Assembly (NCBI GenBank): GCA_031254715.1
Contig: JAIRTY010000391.1
Location: forward strand, 1-29,340
Origin: Nocardiopsaceae bacterium
GTDB lineage: Bacteria; Actinomycetota; Actinomycetes; Streptosporangiales; Streptosporangiaceae
Direction of reading: 5' to 3'
DNA: 29,340 bases
Shown piece after piece: positions 1-7,243 of this stretch; positions within the stretch are counted from its first letter, which is position 1; every line of letters begins with the position of its first letter. The notes below the pieces were generated by a model. That model did not search any database, was not told the DNA's origin, and worked only from the letters and a program-made list of their open reading frames with translations. A program made the translations under genes and the position numbers.

Positions 1-12
1 CTCTTCCGATCT
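1..12. other. Sequencing adapter remnant at contig end
   Basis: The window opens with CTCTTCCGATCT, which is identical to the 3' end of the standard Illumina TruSeq adapter. It is most likely untrimmed adapter rather than genomic DNA, which would make position 13 the first real base and this edge a true contig end. A chance match of 12 bases exactly at position 1 is unlikely. Confidence 0.85.
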
Positions 13-184
13 GTCCGGGTCGCCCCAGCCCGCCCGGCGCCGGTTATCCGCCTTCCTCCGCATCCGGCTGCCTACCTCCGCACCTCGTCACACCTTCCGG
101 CGGATCCGACCGGCCGGCACAGGACTGTATGCCAGAGTATACGCATGTGCTCGGATGTGCTGCGGGTATCTCCAAGCCATGCCG

Positions 185-212
185 TTGACCGCGGAGGCCG
201 GATCTGTAAAAT
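185..212 (+). promoter_or_regulatory. Sigma70-like promoter of the substrate-binding protein gene
   Basis: A TTGACC element (185-190) and a TAAAAT element (207-212) are separated by 16 bp and match the -35/-10 consensus closely. Transcription would begin near 219, about 33 bases before the start codon at 252. The -10 element overlaps the GntR-type operator at 208-226, which suits repression by blocking RNA polymerase. Confidence 0.65.
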
Positions 213-226
213 GGTCTTACCATTTT
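208..226. promoter_or_regulatory. GntR (FCD/FadR-type) operator, perfect inverted repeat
   Basis: AAAATGGTCTTACCATTTT is a perfect dyad with 8-bp arms and a 3-bp centre. Its core TGGT-N3-ACCA is the classic operator of FCD-family GntR regulators such as FadR, PdhR and LldR. It overlaps the -10 element and the predicted transcription start of the gene at 252. The obvious candidate ligand is the FCD GntR protein encoded at 1184-1945. Confidence 0.75.
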
Positions 227-251
227 CTCCGCCGGGCCGAGGAGGACAGGC

Positions 252-1172
252 ATGACCCAGCAGGCGTCCAGCACGGTCAGGTTGGCGATCATGAACGCGG
301 TGCACGACCTGGCCGTGATCGTTGCGCGCGACGAAGGATATTTCCGGGACGAGGGACTCGACATCGAGTTCGTGGTCGCACCGGGGATGGCGCAGGTCAC
401 CACCGAGGCTGAGATCCTCAAGCGGCAGGTCATGTTCGACCGGCCGCTTGACACCATGTACAACGAGGGCGGCCTCGACCAGTACCGCATGTGCGAGTGG
501 GGAATACTCAAGCGCGCCGTGGAGGCGACAGACTCTGGCCTGCGTTCCCGGAAGATCGTGGCCCTGGGGTCAGCGATGTCCAAGTTTGCCATCGTGGTCG
601 GCCCCGGCTCGGGGTTTTGTGAGCCAGAACAACTGAAGGACACGCCCATCGCCGTGACGCCGTACAACGGCTCGAACTTCACGGCACTGAAGATGATGGA
701 GGGCTTCCTGTCCCGTGAGAACCTGAAGACGACAGAAGCCGGGACCATGCGCGACCGCCTGGAGGCGGTAAAGCGTGGCGAGCTGGGCGCTGCGTGCGTC
801 ATGGAGCCATGGATCAGCGTTGCCCAGAAGCAGGGCTTGCGCATCCTCATCGAGGCCCACTCGAGCAGGAGCGAGGCAGCTAGCGAGGACCTGGACGGCG
901 CCACATTGGCGGCGATGTTCCGTGCCGAGGCCCGGGCGGCGGAGACGCTCAGCCAGGACCCTGCTCCCTACCTTCACTATCTGACGCAAGAGACCGGCGG
1001 TCTCCTCAGGCCTGATGAGCTGCAGGCGTGGCGGCTGGTGTACAGCGCTCCGCAGCCCTACACCCGCGAGCGGTTCAAGGACACGTATGACTGGATGGTG
1101 AGCTGGGACATGGTTCCCGCCGGCGCGACCTACGAGAACACCGTGGACAACCGGGCCTGGGAAGTCCAGTAG
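252..1172 (+). CDS. ABC transporter substrate-binding protein-like (NMT1/ThiY/SsuA type)
   Basis: This 306-residue protein resembles periplasmic binding proteins of the NMT1/THI5-SsuA group. The N-terminus (LAIMNAVHDLAVIVARDEGYF, about residues 11-31) is the usual first strand and helix, where a small ligand is recognised. A hinge-like segment (PIAVTPYNGSNFTALKMM) lies near residue 133, and a lobe-crossing AACVMEPW motif near residue 178. No signal peptide or lipobox is visible, so it may be cytoplasmic or use an unusual export route. No permease or ATPase gene lies nearby; any to the left would be beyond the contig end. The ATG at 252 has a GGAGGA ribosome-binding site 5 bases upstream. The GntR operator on its promoter suggests induction by the substrate or a breakdown product. 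The ligand is unknown. Confidence 0.75.
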   Translation: MTQQASSTVRLAIMNAVHDLAVIVARDEGYFRDEGLDIEFVVAPGMAQVTTEAEILKRQVMFDRPLDTMYNEGGLDQYRMCEWGILKRAVEATDSGLRSRKIVALGSAMSKFAIVVGPGSGFCEPEQLKDTPIAVTPYNGSNFTALKMMEGFLSRENLKTTEAGTMRDRLEAVKRGELGAACVMEPWISVAQKQGLRILIEAHSSRSEAASEDLDGATLAAMFRAEARAAETLSQDPAPYLHYLTQETGGLLRPDELQAWRLVYSAPQPYTRERFKDTYDWMVSWDMVPAGATYENTVDNRAWEVQ

Positions 1173-1183
1173 CGCGTGCGGGG

Positions 1184-1945
1184 TTAGTGCCCGACCCGGT
1201 GTGCCGTACGGCTCAGGTGCTCGCGCATGATGCGTGTCGCCTTGTCGCAATCCCGGCTGCGGACCGCGGCCAGGAACTGCTCGTGCTCGCGCGTACCGAG
1301 CTTCCCCATCTCCGGCGCAGTCGCTTTGGCCTGCTCCATGGACATCAGGATGGGGCCGCGGAAGGACTCGACGAGCATCGCCAGCGCCGGGTTATGGGTC
1401 GCGCGGGCGACCCGCACATGGAACTCCGCAGACATGTCCATCGAGTACTCGCCGGTGCGCAGGGCATCCCGGGACAGCGCGCAGATCCGCTCCAGATCCT
1501 CAAGATCCTCATCGGTCGCCCGCTCGCAGAGCAGCGGGACGATCCCGACCTCAAGTATCAGCCGCACCTCGGTGACATCAGCCGCACTGATCACGGACAG
1601 GCTCAGCATGTCGGCCAGCCCGTCACCGATGCGACCGCTGCTGGGCGCGGTCACGAACGCGCCGCCGCGCGCGCCGACCCTGATCTCCACCAGCCCGCTG
1701 GACTCCAGCATCCGGAGGGCTTCCCGCACCGTCACCCGGCTCACGCCGAACTGCTCGCACAGGTCGCGCTCGGCTGGCAGCCGATCACCGGGCCGCAACT
1801 GCCCCTGGCGCATCAACTGGCGGACCTGCTCGACGATCGTCCCCGAGATGCGACCGACGCTGACCTTGCCGAACATATCGGCCTCAGCGGGACGTGGCGC
1901 GACACCCGTTTCCCCGGCGGCGGATGCCCTGGAAGACGCGGGCAT
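1184..1945 (-). CDS. GntR-family transcriptional regulator, FCD (FadR) subfamily
   Basis: An N-terminal winged helix (GRISGTIVEQVRQLMRQGQLRPGDRLPAERDL and VSRVTVREALRMLESSGLV read in sequence) is followed by an all-helical FCD effector domain. The FCD metal/ligand histidines appear in FHVRVARATHNP, EHEQFLAAV and MREHLS, so the effector pocket looks intact. The start at 1945 is preferred over an ATG at 1957 because GAGGGG lies 4-5 bases before it. The gene runs in the same direction as the bicupin gene (59-71 bp upstream) and probably shares its transcript. It converges on the substrate-binding gene. It is the likely binder of the sites at 208-226 and 3238-3256. Such regulators usually sense small carboxylates or sugar acids; the effector here is unknown. 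Confidence 0.9.
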   Translation of the reverse strand: MPASSRASAAGETGVAPRPAEADMFGKVSVGRISGTIVEQVRQLMRQGQLRPGDRLPAERDLCEQFGVSRVTVREALRMLESSGLVEIRVGARGGAFVTAPSSGRIGDGLADMLSLSVISAADVTEVRLILEVGIVPLLCERATDEDLEDLERICALSRDALRTGEYSMDMSAEFHVRVARATHNPALAMLVESFRGPILMSMEQAKATAPEMGKLGTREHEQFLAAVRSRDCDKATRIMREHLSRTAHRVGH

Positions 1946-2016
1946 ATAACCCCTCATGCTGGATGACGCAGTGCAGGCACCGCTGCGCTGCCGCAGGTGA
2001 AGTGTACCCTAAGGCA

Positions 2017-3168
2017 TTATGGTTTGGCCTTTCGGCCACTGATCTCCGCTTGGCAGCCGGCGGGGGCGGGAGGCAGGTCGGTCACCTCGGCGTCATACGC
2101 GGACTGCATGGCAGCGGCCACCCCCGCCTTGGCAAGCTCGTCCGCGAAGGCCTGCCGTATCTCGCTGGCCTCGTCGGCGTAGTCAATCTGGTCGCCGCCG
2201 ACGCGGCGGCTGATCCACGCCTTCGGCACTCCCTGGGCGTTGCGGATCGCGACCCCTTCGTGCTTGAACGCGAGATAGCGGGCCGGAGCCGCTCCCGTGT
2301 TGAAGTGCTGGTGATACCACATGTTGGGCGGAATGATCAGGGAGCCTGCCGACCAGTCGTAGCGGCGCGGCTGCTCGCCCTCCGGCCACATCAGCGAGTA
2401 GCCGCTCCCGGACAGGACGATCACGTGGGCGCCCGGGCCGTGCCGGTGCGCCTTCTTGTAGGTGCCCACCGGGAATTCGGAGATGTGGCTGTTCATCGAG
2501 CCCTTGGCCATCGAGAACCTGGTGTGGCCGCCGCCTGCGCCCCGCTCCTTGGCCGAGATGAGCTGCAGCGCCGCGGCGTCGGGCACGAAATTGGTGTCGA
2601 GCAGCAGGCCCTTGGTCGTGGTCTTGGCGGCGAAGTAGTCCTGCTCTCCGTCGAACCGGTGCGGGAAGTCCCGGCTGGTGTGGAAGAGGAAGTCCACGTC
2701 GTCATACATGTTGAGCACGGGCGGCAGGTTGGTGGAAGCGACGAACCTGGCCGGCCCGGCCCCGGAAAGGTTGCTGTGCTGATGCCAGGTGTTGAGGGGA
2801 ATCGCGAACAGCGACCCCGCCTGCCACTCGAACGCGACTTCCTTCCCCGCGTCGTTCCACACCCGGGTCGAGCCCCTGCCGTCGAGGATCAGGATCATCT
2901 CCTCGAAGAGCTGCCGCTGCGGTGTCAGCTCACCCCCGGCGGGGATCTCGCAGACGTAGCAGTCGTTGGACGTCCGCGAAGCATCGTGGTTGAGGAACAC
3001 GCCGCGCCCGCCCCGCCGCGCCCACGGCTTCAGCTCGAGGGAACGCAGGTCAGGCACGAAATGGCCGCTGACGATGTCCAGGCCCTCTGCCGCCACCCAG
3101 CGCGTATACGGGGTGTCCTTCTCGGTCACGAACTTGCCAGCGAGACCCTCACCGACGACTGCTTCCAC
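2017..3168 (-). CDS. Bicupin domain protein (gentisate dioxygenase-like fold)
   Basis: This 383-residue protein has two cupin barrels, at about residues 75-150 and 250-320. The C-terminal cupin keeps metal-binding histidines (AHRHGPGAH and MWYHQHF), with His in place of the usual Glu in motif 1. The N-terminal cupin has lost the motif 1 histidines (TPQRQLFEE) but keeps a late WHQH. Only the second barrel is therefore likely to hold a metal. The layout resembles bicupin dioxygenases and isomerases, but the substrate cannot be assigned. The GTG start at 3168 has GGGAGAG 3-4 bases upstream. The gene is divergent from eutA, with a GntR-like site between them, and is followed by the GntR gene on the same strand, which suggests co-regulation with both. 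Confidence 0.8.
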   Translation of the reverse strand: MEAVVGEGLAGKFVTEKDTPYTRWVAAEGLDIVSGHFVPDLRSLELKPWARRGGRGVFLNHDASRTSNDCYVCEIPAGGELTPQRQLFEEMILILDGRGSTRVWNDAGKEVAFEWQAGSLFAIPLNTWHQHSNLSGAGPARFVASTNLPPVLNMYDDVDFLFHTSRDFPHRFDGEQDYFAAKTTTKGLLLDTNFVPDAAALQLISAKERGAGGGHTRFSMAKGSMNSHISEFPVGTYKKAHRHGPGAHVIVLSGSGYSLMWPEGEQPRRYDWSAGSLIIPPNMWYHQHFNTGAAPARYLAFKHEGVAIRNAQGVPKAWISRRVGGDQIDYADEASEIRQAFADELAKAGVAAAMQSAYDAEVTDLPPAPAGCQAEISGRKAKP

Positions 3169-3237
3169 TGACTCTCCCGATGCCGCCGCAGCGCATTCAA
3201 GACACTGGCGATCCTAACGAGATCGCGGCCGATATGT

Positions 3238-3256
3238 CTAATAGCTATACCATTAG
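3238..3256. promoter_or_regulatory. Second, imperfect GntR-type operator between divergent genes
   Basis: CTAATAGCTATACCATTAG is a 19-bp imperfect dyad with perfect outer arms CTAAT/ATTAG. Its right half ACCATT is identical to the half-site of the perfect operator at 208-226. It lies in the 166-bp gap between the bicupin start (3168) and the eutA-like start (3335), where a repressor could control both directions. The other half-site (AATAGC versus AATGGT) has diverged, so binding would be weaker. Confidence 0.5.
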
Positions 3257-3334
3257 CTCGCGGAGCGCGAGCAGGCCGCATGAGCGGAAGCGGGAGGTAG
3301 TCCGCATGCCCGGGCGCGTCAGGAGGGCAACCAG

Positions 3335-4873
3335 GTGACGCATGGCTGGCACGGCGATCCTGGCGATGGGGGCGGGCTGACCGAAGCAGAGCAGCGCGCC
3401 AGCATGCAGGCGATCCTGGAGCAGGAAACGCTCGATCTGCTGACGGTCGGGATTGATATCGGGAGCTCGACCTCGCATCTGATGTTCGCCAGGGTCCGGT
3501 TCCGGCGGCAGGGGCGCCGGCTCTCCGACCGGTTCGTGGTGACCGGCCGGGAGATCGAGTGGCGCTCCCCCATCCTGCTGACGCCGTTCCTCCCTGATGG
3601 CACGATCGATGCCCCGAAGCTGTCCGACGCCGTGCGGGACTGGTATGAGCAGGCCGGACTGACCAGGGCAGAGGTGGACACGGGGGCGGTCATCCTCACC
3701 GGCGAGGCGATGAAGCGCAAGAACGCGCAGCTGATCGACGAGCTGTTCGCGAGCGAGTCGGGCAAGTTCGTCTGCGCCACGGCCGGGCACCGGCTGGAGA
3801 GCATCCTGGCGGCGAATGGTTCCGGCGCCACGGCGCTGTCCGGAGCCAGGCACGCGTGCGCCCTGCATGTCGACATCGGCGGCGGCACCACCAAGTTCGC
3901 GCTCCTCGACAACGGGGAGATCCGCAGCGTCTCGGCGATCGCCATCGGGGGACGGCTGATCGCGCAGGACGCGGCCGGCTCCTGGACCCAGGTGGCAAGA
4001 CCGGCCAGGATGGTGGCTGCGGAACTGGGCATCGACGTCACCCCGGCGGCCCTGGCCGACGAGCACGCGCGGGCGGCGATCGCGGCCCGCATGGCCAGCC
4101 TCGTCGTCGCCGAAATCGCAGCCGAGCCCGCCGGCGCGCTCGGGCTGTCACTGCGGCTCACCGAGCCGCTGCAGCGCACCGCGGCGCCGGAGTACGTCAC
4201 GTTCTCCGGAGGAGTCGCGGAGTACATGTCCGGCCGCGGCGCCAAGGACTACGGGGACACCGCGCGGGCCCTCGCGGCCGAGGTCTCGGGGCAACTCGCG
4301 GCGCGTGGCCTGTTGCCTGCCGAGCTGGCGGCTCAGGGCATCCGGGCGACGGTCATTGGCGCGTCCCAGTTCAGCGTCCAGGTGAGCGGCAAAACAACGC
4401 ACCTGAGCGGGCAGCACGTGCTCCCCGTGCGCAGCATCCCGGTGCTTCGCCTCAGCAGCCTGGTTCCCGAGGACACCGACCCGGAAGGGATCGCCGGGAA
4501 GATCCTCGACAGTGCCAGGCGCCACGACATTGACATGTCGCGCCCGGTGGCGCTGTCTTTCTCCTGGCCGGGCCGCGCCTCCTACCAGCGGCTGGCGGCA
4601 TTGGCGCGAGCGGTCGTCATAGCCGCCGACGCCGGCCCCGGCCCCGGCCCCGGCCAGGACAGTGCGCCCCTCGTCCTGGTGGTAGACGCCGATGTCGCTC
4701 ACTCGCTGGGAGCCATCCTCAAAGAGGAGGCGGGACTGCAGCGCGACCTGATCGTGCTGGACGGGATCGAGCTCGCCGACCTCGACTTCCTTGACGTCGG
4801 GCAGTACCTCAATCCGCCGGGCGTGGTGCCCGTCGTCATCAAGTCGCTGCTATTCGCGGGCCCGGAGCACTGA
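3335..4873 (+). CDS. eutA: EutA-like ethanolamine ammonia-lyase reactivating factor (ASKHA ATPase)
   Basis: This 512-residue protein has the actin/Hsp70-like ATPase motifs of EutA. Phosphate 1 is GIDIGSSTSHLMF (residues 39-51), phosphate 2 is HVDIGGGTTKF (about 178-188), and the adenosine motif is FSGGVAEYMSGR (about 289-300). EutA normally swaps damaged cobalamin out of ethanolamine ammonia-lyase using ATP. No eutB or eutC is in this window, so the partner must be elsewhere or this is a paralogue acting on another enzyme. The GTG start follows a strong AGGAGGG ribosome-binding site with 7-base spacing. A short Pro-Gly repeat (about residues 433-440), caused by a GGCCCC repeat in the DNA, may be a linker. 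The gene is divergent from the bicupin gene and is followed after 55 bp by the DUF6081 gene. Confidence 0.88.
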   Translation: MTHGWHGDPGDGGGLTEAEQRASMQAILEQETLDLLTVGIDIGSSTSHLMFARVRFRRQGRRLSDRFVVTGREIEWRSPILLTPFLPDGTIDAPKLSDAVRDWYEQAGLTRAEVDTGAVILTGEAMKRKNAQLIDELFASESGKFVCATAGHRLESILAANGSGATALSGARHACALHVDIGGGTTKFALLDNGEIRSVSAIAIGGRLIAQDAAGSWTQVARPARMVAAELGIDVTPAALADEHARAAIAARMASLVVAEIAAEPAGALGLSLRLTEPLQRTAAPEYVTFSGGVAEYMSGRGAKDYGDTARALAAEVSGQLAARGLLPAELAAQGIRATVIGASQFSVQVSGKTTHLSGQHVLPVRSIPVLRLSSLVPEDTDPEGIAGKILDSARRHDIDMSRPVALSFSWPGRASYQRLAALARAVVIAADAGPGPGPGQDSAPLVLVVDADVAHSLGAILKEEAGLQRDLIVLDGIELADLDFLDVGQYLNPPGVVPVVIKSLLFAGPEH

Positions 4874-4928
4874 GCCGCCCTGCCCGTCGAGCAGGCAGGA
4901 AACCATCGAGGGGAAGGAGAACCAGCCT

Positions 4929-5678
4929 ATGAACGGCGATCCGGCCGCTCCAACGAGGCGCACGAAGTACGACGAGCTCACCGGACCCGCGCTCGACTCG
5001 AGGCTGTGGGAGCCGCTGAGCTTCGGCCCTCTCGTTGCTCTCGAACCCGAGGCACGGACCACCGTCGAGGACGGGGTCCTCACCGTCGATATCCCCGAGT
5101 TCACCAACAGCAACCCGGATGTTCAGGGCATCGACAACTCCAAGCACGTGGTCCTCTCGACGCAGGGATTCCGCCTCCCCGAGGACGGCGTCGCGCGCTT
5201 CTCCGTCGATCTCCGCGCCGAGATCACCGGCGACGGATCCGGCGACTACCGCCAGGGCGTCGCGGCGTTCATCGTGATCGACTCGACCGGCGGGACGCAC
5301 ATGGTCTTCGACATCCTCTCGATGGGCGATCGGTTCTTCGCGGAGCACGAGGTCCTGGCGATGCCCGGCCAGGAGAATCCATTCACCCGCATGATCGAAG
5401 ACCCCTTCTTCTCCGGACGGGCAGGAGGCCGCCCAGATCCGGACTTCCGCCACTGCTCGATCGAGATCGACCGATCACGTGAGAACGTCACCTGGAAGAT
5501 CGACGACAAGATCTTGCACGAGGCCGCCGACCTGCACGGCCTGCCCGAAGAAGTGCACCTGGGTTTCGGGATCTTCACCCTGGTACCCCTGGCCGAGGGC
5601 AAGGGCTCCAACCACGGCCAAGGCGCGCGCGCATCCTGGCGCGACTTTGAGTACGGCCGGCCCGGAGAGCCCGGGTAG
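4929..5678 (+). CDS. DUF6081 family protein
   Basis: This 249-residue protein has no signal peptide. Its conserved blocks are RTTVEDGVLTVDIPEF, DNSKHVVLSTQGF, HMVFDILS, a FAEHEVL segment, and the closing LGFGIFTLVPL...HGQGARASWRDF. I recognise these as DUF6081, a beta-rich family resembling concanavalin-like sugar-binding folds. No catalytic residues can be named. The ATG at 4929 has GGGAAGGAGA upstream with about 8 bases of spacing. It lies 55 bp after the eutA-like gene on the same strand, so the two are probably one operon and may serve the same substrate pathway. The function is unknown. Confidence 0.8.
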   Translation: MNGDPAAPTRRTKYDELTGPALDSRLWEPLSFGPLVALEPEARTTVEDGVLTVDIPEFTNSNPDVQGIDNSKHVVLSTQGFRLPEDGVARFSVDLRAEITGDGSGDYRQGVAAFIVIDSTGGTHMVFDILSMGDRFFAEHEVLAMPGQENPFTRMIEDPFFSGRAGGRPDPDFRHCSIEIDRSRENVTWKIDDKILHEAADLHGLPEEVHLGFGIFTLVPLAEGKGSNHGQGARASWRDFEYGRPGEPG

Positions 5679-5794
5679 GGGGCTCTTGGCATGATGGTCC
5701 CGCTGGGCTGCCCGGCGTGACCGTTTGCTCCCAGTCCCCGGCCAGGGATGACATGCTTGTTGGCCGTGCAGGGACTTCCCCCGGCGTGGAGAAC

Positions 5795-6976
5795 ATGGAT
5801 GCCGGCGGCCTGAGCTTTTACCGCCGGCTCTTTGCCGTTCCTGGTTCGGCCAGGCTTGCGGTGGCCGATCTGTGTGCGCGCCTTCCGCAGGGCATGCTCA
5901 GCCTGACGGTGCTGCTGGTGGCGGCCGAGCATGCCTCCATGCGGGTAGCGGGGCTGGCCCTGGCGGGCCACAGCATGGGCCTGGCTGCGACGGCCCCGGT
6001 GCGAGGCCGGCTGGCGGACCGGTACGGGGTGGCGCGGACGGCCGGGTTTTGCTGGGGCGGGTGGGTTCTGGCCGCGCTGGGGCTGCTGGCCGCCTCCGCC
6101 GCCCGCCAGCCAGCCGTGGTGCTGGTTGCGGTGGCGGCCGCGACAGGCTGCGTGATGCCGCCGCTGAGCCCGGGGCTGCGCAGCATCTGGTCGTTTCATG
6201 CCCCCGCCCGGTTGGTGCAGACGGCGTTTGCGCTGGATGCCGCCGTGTTCGATCTGGCCTACATCACCGGCCCGGTCATCGCCAGTTCGCTGGCGGTCGG
6301 GGTTGCGCCCGCAGCGGCCCTGGCCCTGATGCTGGCCCTGACCGGAGCCGCGCTCGCCGTGATCGGCGGACGGTTCCGGGAGCATCCGGCCCCCGCCGTG
6401 CGCACGGCCGGCCTGGGACCACTGCGCTCAGGAGCGCTGCGGCGACTGCTGGTCACGGCGGCACTGACCAACGTGGCACTTGCGGCCACCGAAGTTGCGC
6501 TGACTGCGTCCATGCGGCTGCACCACACGCTGTGGGCCATAGGACCGCTGCTGGCAGAACTATCGGCCGGGAGCATTCTCGGAAGCCTGCTGCTGGGCAC
6601 CCGCGCCCCCGCGGCCTCGGCCCGGCAGCGCCTGCCCCGGTTCCTGACCGGGTACACCATCGGTCTGGCTGCACTCACCGCTGCCTCGTTGGCTGCCCCC
6701 GCGCTGGCGGTTGCCACGCCGCTGGCGGGCTTGTTCCTTGGGCCTACGCTGGCCACACTGTTCACCTCGGCCGCCAGCGCCGTGCCGCACGGCAACGGCA
6801 CCGAGGCGCAAGCGTGGCTCAATTCGATCATGAACGGCGGCGCGGCGGGCGGCGCCGCCCTGGCCGGGCTGCTGGCCAGCCAGCCAATCGCAGGCCTGGC
6901 CCTCGCCGCCGGGGCAGCGGCCCTCGCCACATCGACAGCCGCCCTGCTGCGCCCAGCGATCGGACGCGGGCGTTGA
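5795..6976 (+). CDS. MFS transporter
   Basis: This protein of about 393 residues is made almost entirely of Ala/Leu/Val-rich membrane helices (about 12) with a short central loop (RFREHPAPAVRTAGLGPLRSG). The loop segment GRLADRYGVARTAGF between helices 2 and 3 is the MFS signature (G-x-LaDRyG-x-R). This indicates a major facilitator exporter or importer in the plasma membrane; the substrate is unknown. The ATG at 5795 follows GGAG with 4-base spacing. Upstream in-frame starts at 5717 (GTG) and 5753 (ATG) are also open but less well supported. It lies 116 bp after DUF6081 on the same strand and could be read through from it. Confidence 0.85.
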   Translation: MDAGGLSFYRRLFAVPGSARLAVADLCARLPQGMLSLTVLLVAAEHASMRVAGLALAGHSMGLAATAPVRGRLADRYGVARTAGFCWGGWVLAALGLLAASAARQPAVVLVAVAAATGCVMPPLSPGLRSIWSFHAPARLVQTAFALDAAVFDLAYITGPVIASSLAVGVAPAAALALMLALTGAALAVIGGRFREHPAPAVRTAGLGPLRSGALRRLLVTAALTNVALAATEVALTASMRLHHTLWAIGPLLAELSAGSILGSLLLGTRAPAASARQRLPRFLTGYTIGLAALTAASLAAPALAVATPLAGLFLGPTLATLFTSAASAVPHGNGTEAQAWLNSIMNGGAAGGAALAGLLASQPIAGLALAAGAAALATSTAALLRPAIGRGR

Positions 6977-7142
6977 CCAGGGCCCTGGTCACGAGTAGCC
7001 GGAACGCGGCCCTGGAGCAACGCTCCCGGGACCGCTGCCCGGGCTGAGCCGCTCGCCCATGTCCCTCAGCACCTGGCTCTCAGTGTCCGAACAACTCCCG
7101 TCTTACTTCTAAAAAGCCGATAAAACTCCGGTATCTGATCGG

Positions 7143-7232
7143 TATATTGCGCGGCATGGTTCTGCCAAGGACCTGCCGGCCCGCGGCATCAAGGTCAACT
7201 GCGTGAGCCCCGAGCGGACGCAGACCCCGTGA
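7143..7232 (+). pseudogene. Decayed C-terminal fragment of a CDP-ribitol-type short-chain dehydrogenase
   Basis: The frame ending at TGA 7230-7232 reads AKDLPARGIKVNCVSPERTQTP. This matches the post-catalytic segment of SDR enzymes, especially those of CDP-ribitol/teichoic acid synthesis (IspD-SDR/TarJ-like), where V-N-C-x-N/S-P-E-R-T-x-T-P is typical. Everything before about 7164, including the Rossmann motif and the Tyr-Lys pair, is missing. The preceding bases (7085-7150) are unusually AT-rich. It sits next to the sulfotransferase and teichoic acid polymerase genes, so it is probably a relic of a larger cell-wall polymer cluster. Confidence 0.6.
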
Positions 7233-7243
7233 CGCTGTATGCC

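Noticed and set aside
1894..3171. Long plus-strand open frame (425 residues) over the bicupin gene
   Set aside because: High-GC antisense shadow; the minus-strand bicupin has clear family motifs.
4630..4665. GGCCCC repeat tract
   Set aside because: It is coding sequence for a Pro-Gly linker in EutA, not an independent repeat element.
5246..6385. Minus-strand open frame of 379 residues over DUF6081/MFS
   Set aside because: Gln/Arg/Gly-rich composition, no motifs; shadow of plus-strand genes.
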